DNA from: JAKBCQ01 sp021807585
Lineage (GTDB): Bacteria; Planctomycetota; Planctomycetia; Isosphaerales; Isosphaeraceae
Length of the DNA: 33,657 nt
Direction of reading: 5' to 3'
Assembly: GCA_027325115.1 (NCBI GenBank)
Contig: DAHWFG010000632.1
Span: forward strand, 1-33,657
Position numbers and translations under genes: made by a program. The notes beneath the pieces are model-generated. The model was given only the letters and a program-made list of their open reading frames with translations, did no database searches and was not told where the DNA came from. Within the stretch, counting starts at the first letter, position 1. The number at the start of each line of letters is the position of its first letter. This document shows, one piece after another, positions 1 to 7,272 of this stretch.

Positions 1-585
1 ATGCAATATCGACGCGGCGTCAACTCTGCGAGTTTATCGCAGGCGAAACCTTCGAGCTCGAGCGAAATCTCACGACAGCGACGCTCGATTTCTCGATCGG
101 TCGATGTCCATAGTGTTCGTTTGATGTGAAATCGTCATCAACAATGCAACGAGCCCGGGCGACCGTGAGATCGGGCCGGGACGCTCTTTGACAATCCGGT
201 TTCGGTACAGGAGGTATCAATCCCCGACGGGCTCGCGTCCGTCCCGGTTCGGCGTGTGTGTTGAATTCGTGAGCATGCGATTTCATTCAACACGCCGAAT
301 CGGGCGACGCGGAACCGAGATGAGATCCCGTCGTGAGCCCATGCCGCGCCTAAACCGCGCTTGCCGATTCATGAATGATCGTTAAACGCCAAGAGACGAT
401 TCGAACCGTTTGCGTTGCACCTCCAAATGATCGACGAATCCATTGACTTTTATCTTCGCCGTCATCGCTCGTTTCGTGAAAAAGACGCGATTTCGATCGG
501 AAAAATCGACAGGACGGCTTTTTACTCACCCTCCACGCGCACCACTATGCCTGAAGGCTCATTCGCTCGTCGTCTCGGATCTCCT
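1..585. other. Intergenic region without a convincing gene
   Basis: No open frame here combines a ribosome binding site, a start codon and protein-like composition. The stretch from about 140 to 310 looks structured. It has a boxA-like GCTCTTTGACA at 183-193, an isolated AGGAGGT near 209-215 with no ATG, GTG or TTG at a usable distance, and a strong hairpin at 243-304. No 16S, 23S or tRNA sequence follows the boxA-like motif. From about 310 to 585 I see nothing I can name. Confidence 0.5.
243..304. repeat. Long imperfect inverted repeat (hairpin)
   Basis: Bases 243-266 pair with 285-304 in about 20 base pairs. The left arm CCCGGTTCGGCGTG, then a 4-nt TGTG bulge, then TTGAAT faces the right arm ATTCAACACGCCGAATCGGG; one pair is G-U. 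The loop is 18 nt. There is no T-tract on either side, so it is not a standard intrinsic terminator. It could belong to a structured RNA or be a protein-binding site. The boxA-like motif 50 bases upstream would fit an antiterminated, untranslated transcript, but that is inference. Confidence 0.55.
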
Positions 586-711
586 TTATACCGCTATCGG
601 AATCTCATCAGGCGCCTTCTCTTTCACCCGTCCCTCGGTGACCGGCGTAACATCGAACTCGCGTAAGGAATTGATCTTCTCGAAAATCCATCGCCGCGAA
701 GACCGACACAT
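586..711 (-). CDS. Possible 41-aa small protein, unknown function
   Basis: I do not recognise this protein. A 41-codon frame begins with ATG at 711 behind AAGGAGG with a 6-nt spacer, the best ribosome binding site in this part of the window. The C-terminal half is charged and protein-like (EFDVTPVTEGRVKEKAPDE). No signal peptide or membrane segment is visible. A longer 65-aa form starting at 783 is possible but has a poor ribosome site. It lies 123 bp downstream of the LEALEGRVVLS-motif gene on the same strand and may share its transcript. The ribosome site sits inside a hairpin (714-779), so translation may be regulated. Shortness and lack of recognised homology keep confidence low. Confidence 0.4.
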   Translation of the reverse strand: MCRSSRRWIFEKINSLREFDVTPVTEGRVKEKAPDEIPIAV

Positions 712-713
712 TG

Positions 714-779
714 TCGGCCTCCTTGTCTTTCCAAGCCTTGAGTCTCGAATCCATTCAAGGATAGTGGCAAGGAGGCCGA
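714..779 (-). promoter_or_regulatory. Nested hairpin sequestering a Shine-Dalgarno site
   Basis: A perfect 12-bp inverted repeat (TCGGCCTCCTTG at 714-725, CAAGGAGGCCGA at 768-779) encloses a second 6-bp stem (736-741 with 755-760). Read on the minus strand, the 3' arm contains the AAGGAGG that would serve the ATG at 711, and the 5' arm covers it completely. This arrangement is known from RNA thermometers, riboswitch expression platforms and translation-coupled leaders. No ligand domain is recognisable. There is no T-tract, so a role as terminator for the upstream gene is less likely. Confidence 0.5.
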
Positions 780-834
780 TCATCGCCTATCCCGTTTAGG
801 GATATGAACTTATGATTTCCGAGCACCGATCGAA

Positions 835-2130
835 TCAGATCTCGGCGATTCGAACCAGAGATTCGAGGCCGAGCCCGCCGAACGCCGCGAGAGTGGGCGT
901 CGCGGGATTCGATGGCGACGTGGTGGGTGACGCCGTCGAACTTGTCGAAGTCGAGGTCGACGACGACGACGATGTTGATGTCGTCGACGAAGGCGCCTTG
1001 AATCCAAAGTCCAAGCCGATCGCGGCGCGATCGTTCTTCAGCGTTTGCAGATCCGCAGTCGTCACGTTCGTGTTCTGAGCGATCGCCACGATCTGATCGT
1101 ACGCCTGGGTGATCGTCGCCGCGGGAACGCTTGATCCTGTGAACAAGTTATTGAATTGCGTTTGCAACGATTGCGCGGTCGAAGAACCCGAGGTGTACGT
1201 TCCTCCCGCGACCGCGGTAATCAAATCGGTCGCGAAAGCGTTCACGCTTTTCGCGTCGGCTTTGAAGCCGGTCTGTTCAATCGATTGAAGAGTTTGCTGG
1301 AACGACGCGATCTGGCCGACCGTCACCGTCGATTTGGCCGCGATCGAAAGTCGATCCGTCATCAATTGTTGAATATCTTTTTGAATTTGTGTCGAAGAGG
1401 TTCCCGCGGGAGCGGTTGAACCGGTCGTGGACCCGCTGATGAGGGGATTGTGCGTTCCGAACGGTCGCATCGACCCGATCGCAAAAGCTCCGCCCCGCAT
1501 CATCCGCACGCCTTGCGGGAACCCCGCTCCCATACCGCCGAAAGCTCCGACACCCCCTCCCATTCCGAATCCGCCTCCCATGGGGAAAGCGATCGGAGGT
1601 GGAGTCGAGGTTGTCGATCCCGACGTCGATGTTCCCGAAGCCGAAGATCCCGCTGGAATAAACGGCAAGGATCGCCAAGCGACCGTGGGAAACCGGGTTG
1701 AGACCGCGGGAGGGTTCGCGACCGGTGACGACTGTGAAACCGTCGGCGGCGAAATGAAATTCGTCGGCGCCGTCACATTTGTTGAACTCGAAGAGCTTGA
1801 GGTACTCGAATCCCCCTGTGATCCGGCGGTTCCAGGCGATCCAGGCGCCCCTCCACCGAACTGGAATCCCATACGATCGAGCCTGCTCGCGATCCGTTGA
1901 TCGAATCGCGTTCCTCCCGATGCGAGCGATTCAAGCCGAATCATTCGTAATCGATCGAACCTGCCCGCTCCGCCTTCTCCAAACCGCATCGCCGCGGGCG
2001 AGCCGAAACTCGACCCGGCGAACATTTGCGAAAGGACGACGCGTCCCTCGAGCGCCTCGAGTTGAAACTCGCGGCGCAAGCGGCGCCGGCTCTTGATTTT
2101 CACATGTCGATCATCCTGATCGGCGTTCAT
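835..2130 (-). CDS. Secreted planctomycete protein with LEALEGRVVLS N-terminal motif
   Basis: The 431-aa product starts at ATG 2130, where AAGGAGG stands 8 nt upstream; an in-frame start at 2268 has no such site. The N-terminus is very basic and is followed by LEALEGRVVLS at about residues 31-41, a variant of the LEPRxxLS motif found at the start of many planctomycete exported proteins. The middle is Gly/Phe/Met-rich (GGGFGMGGGVGAFGGMGAGF), and Ser/Thr-rich linkers flank it. Residues about 250-400 hold two helical stretches ending in TTADLQTLKNDRAAI, a style I associate with planctomycete surface proteins. A second Ser/Thr/Pro-rich linker precedes the C-terminus. No catalytic motif is visible. 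It is probably secreted or cell-surface; its function is unknown. Confidence 0.8.
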   Translation of the reverse strand: MNADQDDRHVKIKSRRRLRREFQLEALEGRVVLSQMFAGSSFGSPAAMRFGEGGAGRFDRLRMIRLESLASGGTRFDQRIASRLDRMGFQFGGGAPGSPGTAGSQGDSSTSSSSSSTNVTAPTNFISPPTVSQSSPVANPPAVSTRFPTVAWRSLPFIPAGSSASGTSTSGSTTSTPPPIAFPMGGGFGMGGGVGAFGGMGAGFPQGVRMMRGGAFAIGSMRPFGTHNPLISGSTTGSTAPAGTSSTQIQKDIQQLMTDRLSIAAKSTVTVGQIASFQQTLQSIEQTGFKADAKSVNAFATDLITAVAGGTYTSGSSTAQSLQTQFNNLFTGSSVPAATITQAYDQIVAIAQNTNVTTADLQTLKNDRAAIGLDFGFKAPSSTTSTSSSSSTSTSTSSTASPTTSPSNPATPTLAAFGGLGLESLVRIAEI

Positions 2131-2478
2131 GTTTTGGGCCTCCTTGCCCTTGATTGCTCGCTTCCATTCCGAAGCGAAAGACGATTGAAGTGCCGTCATC
2201 CTAGACGCTGGCGAACGATTCCGAAGTGCTTGTCGGCCCGTGATGGTGAAATCCGATAAGATTAGCAACGTGGAGAATTCACCAAAAAGACATCGCGAGA
2301 TCGTTTTTTGGGAAAGGAAATTGCCACAAAACCGCTATTCGCGCCGAGTGGAAAGCTCAGATCGGCGTGAATCATCAGCGCCTCTCGAGCATGCATGATG
2401 TCGATCGCCCGCTTGGAGTCGTCGATCGCCGCTCGAAGTCGATCTCCGAGAGAAACTTGGATCACGCTTCAGGGTTGA
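2131..2478. other. Divergent intergenic region
   Basis: This region separates the secreted-protein gene (minus) from the sigma factor gene (plus) and should hold both promoters. No -35/-10 pair with good spacing stands out. On the minus strand a GTG-initiated 67-codon frame (2262-2465) has good codon composition and begins with a plausible helix (SLGDRLRAAIDDSKRA), but it lacks a ribosome binding site and matches no family I know. It may be a small gene or a decayed fragment. Confidence 0.4.
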
Positions 2479-3120
2479 ATGAAGGCGATGACATCGAGCG
2501 ACGACGACGAAATCGAAGCCTTGATTGAACGGATTCGCCTGGGAGACGATCACGCCCTGGGCGCGTTGTTCGAGCGTTACCGACCCCGGCTCAACCGCAT
2601 GGTTGAGGCTCGGCTCGATCCGAGGGCTCGGACACGAGTCTCGGCCGCCGACGTCGTTCAAGATATCTACATTGATGCGGTCAAACGGATCGAGCATTTT
2701 CGAGCCAAATCGACGATGTCGTTTTTCGCCTGGATCCGCTGGGTGGCGAATCAACGCATCATCGACGTTCATCGACGTCACCTCGGCGCTCGGATGCGTG
2801 ACGCGGGCCAGGAGTGGTCGCTCGATCGTCCTATTTCGATCGGCGTTCATTCGTCGTGGCTCGCCGATCAGCTCGCGGGTTCGTTCACCTCGCCGAGCGA
2901 GGCGGTGATGAAAGGAGAGATCCTGGCGCGGCTTGAGCATTCGCTGGAAACGCTTGCATCCGCCGACCGCGAATTGTTGGCGCTGCGTCATTTCGAAGAA
3001 TTGAGTAACCTCGAAATCGCCGAGATCTTGGGAATCACCCCCGCCGCCGCCAGTAAACGATATGTTCGAGCTCTCAAACGATTGAAAGATCTGATGGCCG
3101 ACACCCCGACTTCGCTTTAA
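2479..3120 (+). CDS. ECF-type RNA polymerase sigma factor
   Basis: The 213-aa protein has the two-domain layout of an ECF sigma factor. Region 2 covers about residues 25-100 and includes SAADVVQDIYIDAVKRIEHF and the FFAWIRWVANQRIIDVHRR segment that contacts the -10 element. Region 4 covers about 145-205 with a helix-turn-helix LSNLEIAEILGITPAAASKR. No anti-sigma gene is adjacent. Instead a membrane Ser/Thr kinase starts 65 bp downstream on the same strand. This sigma-kinase pairing is common in planctomycetes, and phosphorylation may control the sigma factor. The start at 2479 follows a weak AGGG site; ATG 2488 is an alternative. Confidence 0.93.
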   Translation: MKAMTSSDDDEIEALIERIRLGDDHALGALFERYRPRLNRMVEARLDPRARTRVSAADVVQDIYIDAVKRIEHFRAKSTMSFFAWIRWVANQRIIDVHRRHLGARMRDAGQEWSLDRPISIGVHSSWLADQLAGSFTSPSEAVMKGEILARLEHSLETLASADRELLALRHFEELSNLEIAEILGITPAAASKRYVRALKRLKDLMADTPTSL

Positions 3121-3185
3121 GGAATAAGGCGAGGGGGTTCTCGTATCGCGTATCACGTATCACCCAAGGAAGGTGGTCGACCGTT

Positions 3186-5525
3186 ATGAATCGAACCGCA
3201 ACCCTCGAAATCCCGGCGGGACAGGACGACGAACTCGCATTTTGCGAGGGAATCGAATATCTGGCCGAGGATTTCGCCCGCCGAATCCGCTCGGGAGACG
3301 CTCCCACAATCGACGAATACGCGCTCCGACATCCCGATTACGCCGATGCGATCCATGAACTCTTCCCCACCCTTGAACTGATTGAACGGAGCAAAACCAA
3401 ACGCCTCCGCGCCGAGCCGCCGTCGTTCGAAACGCTCGGCGATTACCGCGTGATTCGCGAGCTCGGTCGCGGCGGCATGGGGATCGTTTACGAGGCGTTC
3501 CAGCAAAACATCGGTCGCAAGGTCGCCCTCAAAGTTCTTTTTCGCCACACGCTCTCGGACCCGCGTCGGCTTCGCGCCTTCCGCCGCGAGGCCAAAGCCG
3601 CGGGAAGATTGCATCATACGAACATTGTTCCCATCTTCGACGTCGACGAACACGAAGGCGTGCCGTTTTACGTCATGCAATACATCGAGGGACGAAGCCT
3701 GCGCGAACTGATCGCCGACGCGCGGCGACGACGTGAAAACGGCGAACCCATCGCCGCCGATCGCTGGCGATTCGCCGCCCGGATCGGCAAACAGGTCGCC
3801 GACGCGATCCAATATGCTCATGATCATCGTATCATTCATAGAGATATCAAACCCGCAAATTTATTGCTCGATCGTCATGGAGTCGTCTGGGTGACCGATT
3901 TCGGAGTCGCCAAGCTGATCGACGATCCCGATCTCACCCAGACGGGGGACGTCGTCGGAACGCTTCGATATCTCGCGCCCGAAAGTTTGCACGGAAAGGC
4001 CGACCTCCGCGGCGACGTCTTCGCGCTCGGGTTAACGCTTCATGAATTGCTTACACTTGAGCCTTTTTATCCAAGAATGAACGATTCGTCGACCGATTGG
4101 ATCGCGCTCCGCGGCGTTTCGAATCGTCCCGCGCGGCTCGATCGATCGATCCCGCGCGATTTCGACACAATCTTGCGCAAGTCGTTCGCGATCGATCCCG
4201 CCGAGCGATACCAAACCGCCGGAGAGCTCGCCGAGGATCTCGGCCGCTTGCTCGACGACCGTCCGATTAAGGCGCGGCGTGAATCGATCGCGGCTCGCGT
4301 CGTCCGATCTTGCCGACGGAACAAAACCGTCGCGGCGCTCGCCGCGATCGCCGCGGTCTCGCTCGTCATCGCCGCGGTCTCGGGCTGGGCGGGGCGATCC
4401 GCCGCCCGACGCGCGCTCGAAAGCGAATCCCGCCGCCGCGCCGACGCCGAGATCGCCCGCAAACAAGCCGAATCGAACCTTTCACTCAGCCTTGAATCTT
4501 TTGAAGATATCTTTAATCGTATTACGCGTCGAGATACGATCCCTGAAATCATGCGTAGGCGAGAGTTTTTCGGCGGATCGTTCGGCGAGACGACCGCGCC
4601 CGATCGGATGATCTTGATGGGAGTTCGCGGCCGGCGGTTCGACGCGGGAACGAGGCCGATCGCCGCGCCCGCCAGGCTCCGATCGGTCTCGCGCGAGGAC
4701 GCGGCGTTGGTTGATTGTATCCTTACGTTTTATGATCGCTTCGCCGAACGCAACGAAACGAATCCCCGAATCGGTCGCGAGGCGGCGCGGGCGCGAAGAC
4801 GCGTCGGCATGCTTTATCGTCGACTCGGCGACGAAGACTCGGCGCAGTCCGCGTTCCGCCGCGCGATCGTCCTCGCCGAACGCGTCGCGCTCCAGGAGCC
4901 CGACAACGACGAATACCGACTCGAATTCGCAGGCATCCTCGTCGCGTCCAAACCCCCGCTCCACATCCTTGAAAGCCGGCCCCAGGCCCGCCTCGAAGCC
5001 AAGGCGCGTCTTAACAAAGCACGCGTGATCATTGATCGACTTCGGCCCCCCGTCGCCGAAACAAAAGTCGCTCTCAATCTCTTGATGTTTATCGAAGAAC
5101 GGCTCGGCGAGATCGCCGAACTCGATCACGATCTCGAATCCGCCGAACGCCGCTTTCGAGCCTCGGTCGCCGCGGCCGATACGCTCGTCTCGCGCTTCCC
5201 TCAACTCCCGCAGGCCGATTTCGACCGCCTGATCGTCAATCTCAATCTCGCGTCTTTCTTGCACCGCACGAGCCGAACCGAACTCGCCAGAGCGATCGTC
5301 GAACAAGGTCGAACCGATCTACAGAAATACAGCAGTAGACTTGTTAAAACGCCGATGGGTCCGTTCATGGCGTCGATGATCCACGAACGTCTCGCCGCGG
5401 CGTACGCCGAACTCGGCGACGAGGCGACCTCCGAGGCCCTCCGAGCCGAGGCCGAATCCGAACTCGAAAGCCGGCGTTCGGAACTCAAAAACCGTCCATT
5501 TCCAGAATCAATGCTATATCAATAA
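3186..5525 (+). CDS. Membrane Ser/Thr protein kinase with TPR-like C-terminus
   Basis: The 779-aa Hanks-type kinase has an N-terminal planctomycete segment (residues 1-80, TIDEYALRHPDYADAIHELF). The catalytic domain spans about 87-360: glycine loop GRGGMG 94-99, lysine K116, catalytic HRD 218-220 with K222 and N225, DFG 238-240 and APE 264-266. All key residues are present, so it should be active. One transmembrane helix lies at about 383-400 and places the kinase in the cytoplasm. The C-terminal half contains TPR-like helical repeats, for example around residues 540-580 and 635-720, which should lie outside the membrane as a sensing or binding part. It follows the ECF sigma gene and ends 12 bp before the CutC gene, so the three are probably cotranscribed. 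Confidence 0.93.
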   Translation: MNRTATLEIPAGQDDELAFCEGIEYLAEDFARRIRSGDAPTIDEYALRHPDYADAIHELFPTLELIERSKTKRLRAEPPSFETLGDYRVIRELGRGGMGIVYEAFQQNIGRKVALKVLFRHTLSDPRRLRAFRREAKAAGRLHHTNIVPIFDVDEHEGVPFYVMQYIEGRSLRELIADARRRRENGEPIAADRWRFAARIGKQVADAIQYAHDHRIIHRDIKPANLLLDRHGVVWVTDFGVAKLIDDPDLTQTGDVVGTLRYLAPESLHGKADLRGDVFALGLTLHELLTLEPFYPRMNDSSTDWIALRGVSNRPARLDRSIPRDFDTILRKSFAIDPAERYQTAGELAEDLGRLLDDRPIKARRESIAARVVRSCRRNKTVAALAAIAAVSLVIAAVSGWAGRSAARRALESESRRRADAEIARKQAESNLSLSLESFEDIFNRITRRDTIPEIMRRREFFGGSFGETTAPDRMILMGVRGRRFDAGTRPIAAPARLRSVSREDAALVDCILTFYDRFAERNETNPRIGREAARARRRVGMLYRRLGDEDSAQSAFRRAIVLAERVALQEPDNDEYRLEFAGILVASKPPLHILESRPQARLEAKARLNKARVIIDRLRPPVAETKVALNLLMFIEERLGEIAELDHDLESAERRFRASVAAADTLVSRFPQLPQADFDRLIVNLNLASFLHRTSRTELARAIVEQGRTDLQKYSSRLVKTPMGPFMASMIHERLAAAYAELGDEATSEALRAEAESELESRRSELKNRPFPESMLYQ

Positions 5526-5537
5526 CTCATTAGTCTT

Positions 5538-6248
5538 ATGATAAAGCCTTGTGTGGAAATCTGCGTGACGAGCACGACGAGCGCCGTCGCGGCGCAATCG
5601 GGCGGCGCCGACCGAGTCGAGCTCTGCGCCGAGATCGCTCTCGGAGGGACGACTCCGAGCGCGGGAGCGATCGACGCGACCGTCCGCTCGCTCGCGATCC
5701 CCGTCTCGATCCTCGTCCGTCCCCGAGCCGGAAATTTTATCTATACAGATCTCGAACATAAAATCATGCTTCATGATATTGATGCGGCGAAAGATCGAGG
5801 CGCCCGCGGAATTGTGATCGGAATGTTGAACCCCGACGCCGTGATCGATCGCGAACGAACCGCGGCTCTCGTCGCCGCGGCGCGTCCGCTGGAAACGACG
5901 TTCCACAAGGCGTTCGACCTGGTGCGCGACCCGATCGAGGCGCTCGAGACGCTGATCGAGATCGGCTTGAACCGCGTCCTCACGTCGGGATGCGCCGATC
6001 GCGCGATCGAAGGCGTCGATCGACTCGCATCTTTGGTGAAAGCGGCGCGAGGACGGATCGAAATCATGGCCGGCGGAGCGATTCGACTCGATGAAATCCG
6101 TGAAATCATTAATCTTGCAAATATCGATGCGATTCATCTCGGCTCGGCGGCGGCGATCGACGAACCTATCGGCGATAACTTCATTCGAACGACCGACGCC
6201 CGCAAAACGAGAGCGATCGTCGCCGCGGCGAAGCTTCCCGCTAAATAG
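5538..6248 (+). CDS. cutC: CutC family protein
   Basis: The 236-aa product matches the CutC family (TIM barrel) along its length. It keeps VEICVTS at the first strand, GADRVELC, LGGTTPS, ILVRPRAGNF, TTFHKAFD, RVLTSG and the late MAGG and AIHLGSA motifs; E. coli CutC is 248 aa. CutC was first described as a copper homeostasis protein, although a direct copper role is disputed and many homologues have no tested function. Cysteines are present at residues 5 and 9. The gene starts 12 bp after the kinase stop without a clear ribosome binding site, which suggests translational coupling to the kinase. Confidence 0.92.
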   Translation: MIKPCVEICVTSTTSAVAAQSGGADRVELCAEIALGGTTPSAGAIDATVRSLAIPVSILVRPRAGNFIYTDLEHKIMLHDIDAAKDRGARGIVIGMLNPDAVIDRERTAALVAAARPLETTFHKAFDLVRDPIEALETLIEIGLNRVLTSGCADRAIEGVDRLASLVKAARGRIEIMAGGAIRLDEIREIINLANIDAIHLGSAAAIDEPIGDNFIRTTDARKTRAIVAAAKLPAK

Positions 6249-6332
6249 CAAGCCGATCTCATATTATATGTATGTTTAATTGTATTAATTCATAATGCGT
6301 TCATAACTAATAAGTCGTCGATTGTGCAGCGA

Positions 6333-6349
6333 GCGATCGGTCGCTTTTC
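6333..6349 (+). terminator. Short hairpin with T-run after the CutC gene
   Basis: AGCGA (6333-6337), a TCGG tetraloop and TCGCT (6342-6346) form a 5-bp stem that runs into TTTT. It lies 85 bp after the CutC stop codon. The stem and the T-run are both short, so this is at best a weak intrinsic terminator for the sigma-kinase-CutC unit. Confidence 0.35.
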
Positions 6350-6395
6350 GGTCGAGGATCAGACCGGATAAATGCGCGGCTCACTCCGATGTGGA

Positions 6396-6451
6396 ACCAC
6401 GCAATAGATCTCATAATAATTGATCATGCAATGATTAACAGATTGCGTGGT
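6396..6451. repeat. 10-bp inverted repeat spanning a gene end
   Basis: ACCACGCAAT (6396-6405) and ATTGCGTGGT (6442-6451) are perfect inverted arms around a 36-bp AT-rich loop. The right arm lies inside the last codons of the 97-aa gene and the loop contains its TAA stop. The loop holds a smaller imperfect palindrome around ATTGATCATGCAAT. It may end minus-strand transcription, but no T-tract follows. Confidence 0.45.
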
Positions 6452-6728
6452 AATCGGAAGATCCTGCGGACGCTAAACCTGGCGAGGATTCCCGCACGAC
6501 GGCTTTTCCATGCTCCGTCAATCGGTACTTCCAATGAGTATCGACCTGAATGGTCGTCACCAGGCCCTCCTCCAATAGGCGATCGAGAATCTCCTTGGCG
6601 GTAGCGGTCGGCTTCTCGTCGACGAACCAGCCGGGTGGGAACGCTCGTTCGAACTGATACCAGCCCCATTCGCAGTCGTGATCACCGATCAGTCTCAGAA
6701 ATGTCATCGTCGCGTTTTGATTCGCCAT
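6435..6728 (-). CDS. Small protein with winged-helix-like C-terminus, partner of toxin-like gene
   Basis: I do not recognise a named family. The start at ATG 6728 is chosen because AGGAGG stands 6 nt upstream; a TTG-initiated frame from 6779 would overlap the gene before it and lacks such a site. The 97-aa product begins MANQNATMTFLRLIGDHDCEWGW. It continues with a stretch (about residues 38-75, AKEILDRLLEEGLVTTIQ then WKYRLTEHGKAVV) that reads like the helix-strand pattern of a winged helix. It lies 32 bp downstream of the toxin-like gene on the same strand, which is where an immunity or antitoxin gene would be. That role is inferred from position and size only. Confidence 0.7.
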   Translation of the reverse strand: MANQNATMTFLRLIGDHDCEWGWYQFERAFPPGWFVDEKPTATAKEILDRLLEEGLVTTIQVDTHWKYRLTEHGKAVVRESSPGLASAGSSDYHAIC

Positions 6729-6760
6729 CCGCAACCTCCTGATATCTTCCAATTTCGTCA

Positions 6761-7156
6761 TCATGGGATCAACGGCCAAGCATCGGGATGGTAAAGATTC
6801 CGGTTCCCCTCCTCATCCAATTCTTCAAGCTGATAATCCTCCAAGGCGGCTGAATGAGCGTTGTTCCAAAGATTGAAATCGTCTCCCGCGCCCGTCCGGA
6901 ATCCAAGCCGACGATATCTCACGAACTCCCGAAGCTCATGGGAATAGTAATTGATGTCATACCGCGTCGGTTCGATCTCTCCTCTCGCAATGCGAGACAA
7001 CCGAAAGAGCATGACGCGATTTGCGTCATCATCGCCGAATCGATCAATATGACGTTCGACGGCGTCGACTCCGCGTGCAGTCACCCTGATTTTCGTTGTC
7101 GATAGCCGCCGAATCGGCCCGCCGGCATGTTTCGGGTCGAATTCACGGCCTTTCAC
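6761..7156 (-). CDS. Stand-alone polymorphic-toxin-like domain protein
   Basis: The 131-aa protein begins at GTG 7156 with GGGGAG about 11 nt upstream. Its second half has a pattern that I recall from C-terminal domains of polymorphic toxins: YYSHELREF (H73, E74, E77), then NNAHSAALEDY (A100-H101) and LYHPDAW (121-127). The first half (KIRVTARGVDAVERHIDRFG) is helical. No delivery domain, RHS repeat or signal peptide precedes it, so it would be an orphan toxin tip or a housekeeping derivative of one. A small gene follows immediately and may be its immunity partner. The toxin link is from memory of motif patterns and is not certain; a plain conserved hypothetical protein is the alternative. 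Confidence 0.65.
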   Translation of the reverse strand: MKGREFDPKHAGGPIRRLSTTKIRVTARGVDAVERHIDRFGDDDANRVMLFRLSRIARGEIEPTRYDINYYSHELREFVRYRRLGFRTGAGDDFNLWNNAHSAALEDYQLEELDEEGNRNLYHPDAWPLIP

Positions 7157-7272
7157 CGATGCAATCGCTCCCCATCGTCGATTTCATTCTGTAACAGCCG
7201 CGACCTCCCTGATTCGATTATTCCATCTCTAAATTCTACCAGAATCGACGCCGAAACGCCTAGACTTCGCAC
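7153..7272 (-). CDS. Possible 39-aa upstream ORF overlapping the toxin-like gene
   Basis: A GTG-initiated frame of 39 codons ends in TGA, which overlaps the GTG start of the toxin-like gene (GTGA). The predicted peptide ends NEIDDGERLHR and looks protein-like. It may be a leader peptide for translational coupling, the decayed end of a longer upstream gene, or chance. No good ribosome binding site precedes GTG 7272. Confidence 0.22.
   Translation of the reverse strand: MRSLGVSASILVEFRDGIIESGRSRLLQNEIDDGERLHR
7233..7241 (-). promoter_or_regulatory. Possible extended -10 element for the toxin-like pair
   Basis: On the minus strand TGGTAGAAT (7241 down to 7233) fits an extended -10 element (TGnTATAAT). 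No convincing -35 lies 17 bp upstream. Transcription would begin near 7226, about 70 nt before the GTG start. This reading conflicts with translation of the 39-aa upstream frame, so at most one of the two is right. Confidence 0.3.

Noticed and set aside
183..193. rRNA operon leader
   Set aside because: The boxA-like motif is present but no 16S, 23S or tRNA sequence follows in the window.
2262..2465. 67-codon GTG frame beginning SLGDRLRAAIDDSKRA
   Set aside because: The first residues faintly recall small HTH proteins, but no helix-turn-helix follows and there is no ribosome site. Noted only under the intergenic entry.
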